From Heterohyrax brucei (lineage: Eukaryota > Chordata > Mammalia > Hyracoidea > Procaviidae), in assembly GCA_028571685.1 (NCBI GenBank), contig CM053141.1, positions 74,199,833 to 74,263,832 on the forward strand: a stretch of DNA of 64,000 nucleotides, read 5' to 3'. Below, piece after piece: positions 30,593 through 64,000 of the stretch (positions are counted from its first letter, which is position 1; each line of letters begins with the position of its first letter). Under the pieces are notes generated by a model. The model saw only the letters and a list, made by a program, of their open reading frames with translations. It did no database searches and was not told the DNA's origin. A program made the position numbers and the translations under genes.

Positions 30593-31447
30593 AGTAAACT
30601 CCGCTACCTTCTCCTTGGAGAAGTTTGTGAGTGAAGGAGAGAGAGACACTAACAGCAGGAGTGGCATCTAACCTAGACGTACACGTTTCTCCGGCCTGTG
30701 AGGTCACATTTCCCAAACCACAGTAGTCTTAACACTTATCCAATCTTTTTCTAGGTTCCTTTTCCCAAGGGAATGTTTCCAGGTTCCAGAAATGAAAGCA
30801 GACAGTTCCTGATTTAGGATTGTTGGAGCCATTATTCCCTGTCCTAAAATGTAACCTAGCTAAAGCTGGGCTTGACGGGGACACGTCAGCTAGGCTCCAA
30901 GATATAAAGATGATAACTATGGATCCTGTCATGTAACAAATCATAAGAGCACAGAAAGACCCACATACTTTCCACTGTTATCTTTTTAAAATTAGTATTT
31001 GGTGAATAGGAAAACTTACTGGACTAATGAGAACCCTCCTGACTGTGGTTACTGAAACCCATGCCAATGACTGTTAAGACAATTCAGAATGTAGGGTCAC
31101 AGTTTCTAGCTAGTCTGTGAAAAGGTGGAACTTTCAATGGCTTATTCATTTGTAATGTTAATATATACTGATGAATGTGTAATATTCCTTTGACTCAGGG
31201 AGACATGGCTCTAGCAGCATGCTTTTCCATTTCCCACTTTTGTCTTTTTGAATGTATGCCCAACAAAATGGTTTTTTTTATTCTAAACTTTGTGATGTTT
31301 TTATGTTGCAACAGCCATAGTCTGCTTATTTTCCTTTAACAGCAAGTCTATTTTAAGAAGAAACTAGATCATTGACCAAGTGTGGAGGTGTGTGCATACT
31401 CAGATGGCAAAGTGAAAGAAGTCATTCATTCACTCCTGTATTCATAC
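30593..31447. other. Intergenic sequence, nothing recognised
   Basis: Moderate GC, no gene-like frame. A poly(T)-adjacent L1 begins at its right edge. Confidence 0.45.
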
Positions 31448-31765
31448 TTTTTTCTTTTTTATTATAACTGAGTGAAAATGTACATTCCCATATAAATTTA
31501 CATGTCCACCTATATACAGCTTCCGCTGCTCTCCCTGCCTGGTGACAGCACAGTATTCCTCTTTGCTCCATACATGACTCATCCTCCTAAGAGTTTCCTT
31601 TCCCCTCCTCTCCACCCACTCCCCTTACTCCAGCCAGAGGTCATCAGGATGATATCCTATAGATGCATAGAACCATAAAGTGCATCCAATATATGGTCAC
31701 TCTGCATAGCCAAGTCTAATCCTTGCCAAGTCCAATCCTCGCCAAGTCCAATCCATTCATGTCGG
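31448..31765 (-). mobile_element. L1 3' end fragment (0.3 kb), antisense
   Basis: It begins TTTTCTTTTTTATTATAAC, then TGAGTGAAAATGTACATTCC. It ends near CCATTCATGTCGG, after a 16-bp motif (GCCAAGTCCAATCCTC) present three times in tandem at 31709-31756. Confidence 0.9.
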
Positions 31766-32190
31766 AACAGTGTTGTGTATTCATTCTGGTTAGCAATGGC
31801 TGAATACTCTGCGATGGGCTCAGGATACAAAGTAGAATGAGGCCATTAACTCCTGTTCTGAGGAGCTCAGGGCCAAGGAAGAAAGTTTGCTATCTAGCCA
31901 GTCACTGCAGATTCCGTGGAATCCAATGACCGTTTAGATGGCAGGTTCAACATCCAGTTAGAGAAATTCTGCTTCAGGTGGGTTTTCAATGCACATGTTT
32001 TTATTCCGTTATTTATAAACTCTTCTCTTCATGTACATATACATATATATTCAATAACATCACCATATCATTTTTCCATTGCTGTTATCACTGTCTGCAT
32101 TTTTACTTTTTGTTTACTTGTTTATGATCTCTCCTGCTTCATAAAGGAAGGCACCTTGTCTGTTCTTCCCCGTATTCCAAAAAAAAAAAA
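31766..32190. other. Intergenic sequence, nothing recognised
   Basis: Includes a short (AT)-rich ACATATACATATATA tract at about 32034 and an A-run at about 32179. No gene. Confidence 0.4.
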
Positions 32191-32191
32191 G

Positions 32192-32320
32192 AACCAAATC
32201 TGTTGCCTTGAAGTCAACTCAGACTCAGTGACATTTTGAGACAGAGTAGCACTGCCCCACAGATTTGAACTGCTAACCTCTTGGTTAGCAGCTGTAGCAC
32301 TTAACCACTACATCCCAAGT
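32192..32320 (-). repeat. AfroSINE, antisense
   Basis: GAACCAAATCTGTTGCCTTG, GAGACAGAGTAGCACTGCCC, CTCTTGGTTAGCAGCTGTAG, CACTTAACCACTACATCCC. About 0.6 kb upstream of the MCCC2 CpG island. Confidence 0.9.
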
Positions 32321-32344
32321 TTTCTAGTTCAGGTAGATAACAAA

Positions 32345-32430
32345 TCCTTTTGCCGTTGAGTGGATTACGACTCATAGCGACCCTATAGGACAGAGTTGAC
32401 CTGCCCCATAGAGTTTCCAAAGGAGATACT
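32345..32430 (-). repeat. AfroSINE, antisense, 3' half only
   Basis: CTTTTGCCGTTGAGTGGATT, CGACTCATAGCGACCCTATA, CCATAGAGTTTCCAAAGGAG. The tRNA-like head is missing. It is one of the least diverged 3' halves in the window. Confidence 0.88.
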
Positions 32431-33060
32431 AGACACTAAAGGAGACTAAATGGGCAGCTCCAGTCAGGAGGCGAGATAAGAAGGCAGAAAGGAGTAGGAG
32501 CTCGTTGAATGCGTGTAGGAAGTCCAGAGTGGAAGGAGGAATGTGCAGCCACGTTTTAGGGATAGCAACTTGGGTTACATTAACAATGCATGTATAATAC
32601 TGTGTGAGAAAATAACTTGAACTGTTAACCTTCATCTACAACAGAATAAAGAGAAAAAAAAAAGGGTCAGCTTTCTTATGTCCCGCAATAACCTTTTTAT
32701 TAGCAGTAAAAGAAGAAAACAGAGCACAGAAGATAAATTGAGGCTGAACCCGAAGAACGTCTTACCTAGCTCACTTAGCTCAGCGCCGTGGGAGGTTCTT
32801 GCTCCCAGAACCCGGAGCACTAGGACCGGGGTGATCGCCCGGGGTCGCTATGGGACGGGACGCGGGGCTGGTCGCCTATTGTTTATTGGCTAGATCGGGG
32901 GGCGTGGCTCACAGAGCTGACCAATCGTTGGCAGCGCTCTCGGACACGTGGCGGATTTGTAGCTGCAAAGAGAGGAGGAATTGGATCTGGAGTAGAAGGT
33001 GCAGGAGGGGGGAGCAGTGGCCGTTTTCTCGCTCTGCTGATTCCTTGTGTGTCTGCCGTG

Positions 33061-60764
<27,704 letters not shown>

Positions 60765-60919
60765 TGAGTAGTCCACCTCCTCCACAGTGTGGTCAGAAAA
60801 GAGGTGCAGGCGTGCAGCATGTACTTTGCAGGTTAGCATGCAAGTTGTATGTAGTTTATATTATTTAGAGCTGAGGCTTTCTACCCAGGTGCATACTTGA
60901 TTCATGTGTGGGACTGAAA

Positions 60920-60962
60920 ACACGAAAGAGAGAAGAGAAAAAGAGAAAAAGAGAAAAACACT
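60920..60962. repeat. (GAGAAAAA)n-like purine-rich tract
   Basis: GAGAGAAGAGAAAAAGAGAA then AAAGAGAAAAAC in MCCC2 intron 4. Confidence 0.8.
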
Positions 60963-61127
60963 CAGGGAAAATCCTTGGGCTCAGTCCAGACTCCTGTACT
61001 TAATAGGAGTCTCCAGGTGTGGATTTGCCATGTGTAGTTTTCAAAGGCTTCAGGGAGTCTCTTGGACAACCAGGGTGAAAAACATTGTCTTACAGGAATA
61101 GTTCTCTAAATGTGCTCTCTAGACAAT

Positions 61128-61182
61128 AGCCTCTAGGAGTTGAAATTGACTCGATGGTACTGGGTTTGGCCTTTGGTTTAGG
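61128..61182 (+). repeat. AfroSINE 3' fragment
   Basis: CTAGGAGTTGAAATTGACTC, then GATGGTACTGGGTTTGGCCT. Confidence 0.8.
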
Positions 61183-61185
61183 CGT

Positions 61186-61285
61186 AGGCATTGGCATCCG
61201 CTGAGAACTTCTTAGAAATGCAGATTCTCAGGTCTTCTCTGGAAGGACTAAATTGGACAGCCTGATTTAGTGTGTTTTAACATGC
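61186..61285 (+). mobile_element. MER5-type relic
   Basis: GCATTGGCATCCGCTGAGAA, CTTAGAAATGCAGATTCTCA then GGTC: the usual MER5 core. Confidence 0.65.
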
Positions 61286-61292
61286 CCTCCTG

Positions 61293-63612
61293 TTTTTTTT
61301 ATTTTTATTTTTTATTATTTTTGATTTAACATAATTGAGTGAAAATGTACATTCCCGTATAAATTTACATACCCACCTATATGCAGCTTCCACTGCTCTC
61401 CCTGTCCGGTGATGGCACACTATTCCTCTCTGCTCCATACATGTCTCATCCTCACAACAGCCTCCTTTCCCCTCCTCTCCACCCACTCTCCTTCCTCCAG
61501 AGAGAGGTCAGCAGGATGATATCCTATAGATGTATAGAACCATAGAGTGCATCCAATATATGATCACTCTGCATTGCCAAGTCCAATCCATTCCTGTCCA
61601 AAGAGTGGACCTTCATTATAATTTGTGGGCAAGGGCAGCATCAGGGCCGAGGGACATGCTCTCAGGGGAACCCCGAAACTGCTGGACCATCAATTGAGGT
61701 CTTTTAGTGGAGATCTCAGGATGCACCCCTTTTTATTCTTGTGTTGCCAGTGAGACTCAACCTAGTGAGCTCAATCGTGGCTATCACTGGTGGTGGCCGG
61801 GAATCATCTGGTTCTTCGGTCCCAAGTCGATGTAGGCACCCACCCTTGTGGGTCTCTCTGTCTTCTCGGTTGTCTTTAAAGCATGTCATTTTGGTCCTCG
61901 GTGAGCATCCGTTCCTGCTGAGTTAGGACCATCTGCTGTGTCCTTGGATGGCAGCTTGGCAGCTTTTAAGACCCTAGACGCCACTCACTTACCAATGTGG
62001 GGTGCAGAGAGCCCTGTTAGCAAAATGCTAGTTGTGCCAATTCGCCTCGATTTCGCCTAAGAGCATGGTCCCCTGCCCCCTGCCCCAGCTACTCTATCCT
62101 TGCTATATTGGGTTAAGATGGAAAGAGTACTCAAGTTATGCTGAAGTCCACTTAATGTTGTTCTTGTTCCTAATGTGTGCTATCACCGCTTTCTCCCAAC
62201 CAGATTTCTAGCAACTATCTAAACTAAACCCTCCCCCACTCAACCTCCCTCCCTCCCTTCCTCCCCTCCCTTGCAGCTGTCAAAGAGTCTTTTCTTCTAT
62301 ACACAAGTCTGTTTTTGAGATCTTATCGTAGAGGTCTCATACAATATTTGTCCTTTTGTCGCTGACTGCTTTCCCTCAACATAATGTCTTCCAGTTGAAA
62401 CCAGGTTATGAGAGATTTCCTGGAATCATCGTTATTCTTTATCATTGCGTAGTGCTCCATTGAGTGTATGTACCATAGTTTACCTATCCATTCTTCTGTT
62501 GTTGGGCATCTTGGTTGATTCCATCTTTTTGCTATTGTGGACTGTGTTGCGATAAACATTCTGGTGCATGTGTCCATTGGTGTGAAAGACCTTGATTCTG
62601 TAGGATATATTCCAAGTAGTGGAATTACTGGGTCAAATGATATATCGATACCCATTTTTTTAAGGAAGCGCTAGATTGCTTTCCAAAGAGGCTGGACCAT
62701 TTTGCAACCCCACCAACAGTGTAGGAGGGTTCCACTTTCTCCACAGCCTCTCTGCATTTGTTGTTTTGTGTTTTTTGGATCATGGCCAGTCTTGTTGGGG
62801 TGAGATGGTATCTCATTGTCGTCTTGATTTGAATTTCTTTAATAACTAAAGATCGTGAACATGTCATCATGTGTTTTTTGGCTGCCTGGATCTCCTCTTT
62901 AGTGAAATCTGTCCATCTCCTTTGCCCATCGCTTAATTGGATGGTTTATCTTCTTCTTATTGATATTTTGTAGTATCTTATAGATTATGGAGATCCAGCG
63001 TCGGTCTGACATAGAGCTGCCAAATATTTTTTCCCATTCTGTGGGTGTTCTTTTAATTCTATTAATAAAGTCTTTGGATGAGCAGAAGTGTTTGATTCTT
63101 AATAGTTCCCATTTATCTACTTTCTCTTCTATTGATTGTGGTTTCTTTGACAGATTTTGGAGTCTGTCCTCATTGTGTATTAAAATTTCCATTGTTGTTC
63201 CTACCTTTTCTTGGATGAGCTTTATCATTTTAGGTTTGATATTTAAGTCTTTTATCCAGTTGGAGTTGGTTTTTGTATAAGGTGTAAGATATGGATCTTG
63301 ATTCAGCTTATTGCAGATGGATTTCCAATTTTGCCAGCACCATTTGTTGAAGAGACAGTTTTTACCCCAGTTTAATGTCTTAGGGCCTTTGTCGAATATC
63401 AACTGTTCATAGGCAGATGATGTCATCTCTGGGGTCTCAATTCTGTTCCATTGATCCATCTTTCTGTTCTTGTACCAGTACCAGGCTGTTTTGACCACTG
63501 TGGCAGTGTAGTATGTTCTAAGGTTGGGTAATGAGAGGCCTCCCAGTGTGTTCTTCTTCTTTAGTAGTACCTTACTTATCCGGGGCTTAGTCCCTTTGCA
63601 AACAAAATTGAC
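61293..63612 (-). mobile_element. L1, 5'-truncated (2.3 kb), antisense in MCCC2 intron 4
   Basis: It begins TTTTTTTTATTTTTATTTTT. The reverse strand has a 199-codon open stretch (63498-62899: [40 protein letters not shown]), then after a frameshift the C-terminus (62870-62625 and 62655-62323: WIGKLWYIHSMEHYAMIK). It ends at CAAACAAAATTG. No clear target-site duplication found. Confidence 0.93.
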
Positions 63613-64000
63613 GACCTTTTGGTTTTCAAATGCTGAAGTCTAAGAACCAGTTTCACTAAGATAATCTAGACTGCTAGGCATTAAATTTACTTATGCACAC
63701 ACTCAAGTATGGAACCTGTGAATAACACACACACACACACGCATACACACACACACACACTGAGTTTCTGATCACAGCATTTTTGTCAATGGATCAATAT
63801 GTATCCTTGTTTTATATGTGTTTCTGTTTAAGGATACCTATTTAATTTATATTGCTGGTTCATTAACAGTGAACTCTAGGCCAGTAGCACTATACTTGTG
63901 CTTCAAAAAAGTGTGTCTAACACAGATTTTCACTGAAGCTCATCACAGCCTTCTTGCAGTAAGGAATGCTAGACAAAACTTCAGTGCTTTAAGTACTTAA
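63613..64000. other. MCCC2 intron 4 to the window edge
   Basis: Unique-looking apart from the CA microsatellite. The frame running off the right edge (63818-64000) has no homology to MCCC2. Confidence 0.5.
63724..63760. repeat. (CA)n microsatellite
   Basis: Interrupted once by GCAT: about 8 plus 9 CA units. Confidence 0.95.

Overview
This is a stretch of a mammalian nuclear chromosome. Split exons with GT/AG borders, long introns, a CpG-rich promoter and dense retrotransposon debris rule out a prokaryotic or viral replicon. Many copies of a tRNA-derived SINE (AfroSINE type), RTE/BovB-like LINEs and one characteristic L1 lineage point to an afrotherian. An elephant-like proboscidean is my best guess; hyrax or sirenian is not excluded by eye.

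Two protein-coding genes lie head to tail on the + strand. Positions 1 to about 21,350 hold the 3' end of BDP1, the B'' subunit of the RNA polymerase III initiation factor TFIIIB. The last seven coding exons are complete, stay in one reading frame across every junction (456 codons plus stop), and end at the TGA at 18,911-18,913. A 3' UTR of about 2.4 kb follows, with several AATAAA signals. From 33,061 to beyond the right edge is the 5' part of MCCC2, the beta subunit of mitochondrial 3-methylcrotonyl-CoA carboxylase (leucine catabolism). Its promoter/CpG island and coding exons 1-4 are present; the other exons lie outside. The order BDP1-MCCC2 matches the human 5q13 arrangement.

The 11-12 kb between the genes, and all introns, are mostly mobile elements. 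They include about 25 AfroSINE copies or pieces, a composite tRNA-SINE with an RTE tail, and three large RTE-like LINE copies (21.8-24.7 kb twice, 57.4-60.2 kb). There are L1 copies of several ages, including a near full-length antisense L1 at 47,636-54,549 in MCCC2 intron 2, with matching target-site duplications and a broken ORF1/ORF2. MaLR-like LTRs, an ERV LTR with a degraded leader, mariner pieces and MER2/MER5-type DNA transposon relics make up the rest.

I see no undescribed enzymatic or defence system here. The most notable item is a coding 15-bp minisatellite in the penultimate BDP1 exon, about 16 degenerate pentapeptide units that I do not recall from human BDP1. Next are a 36-bp intronic minisatellite, an L1 with the sense/antisense layout expected of twin priming, and a palindromic pair of mariner 3' ends. 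Boundaries of old repeats are approximate, and family names are from memory of consensus sequences, not from a search.
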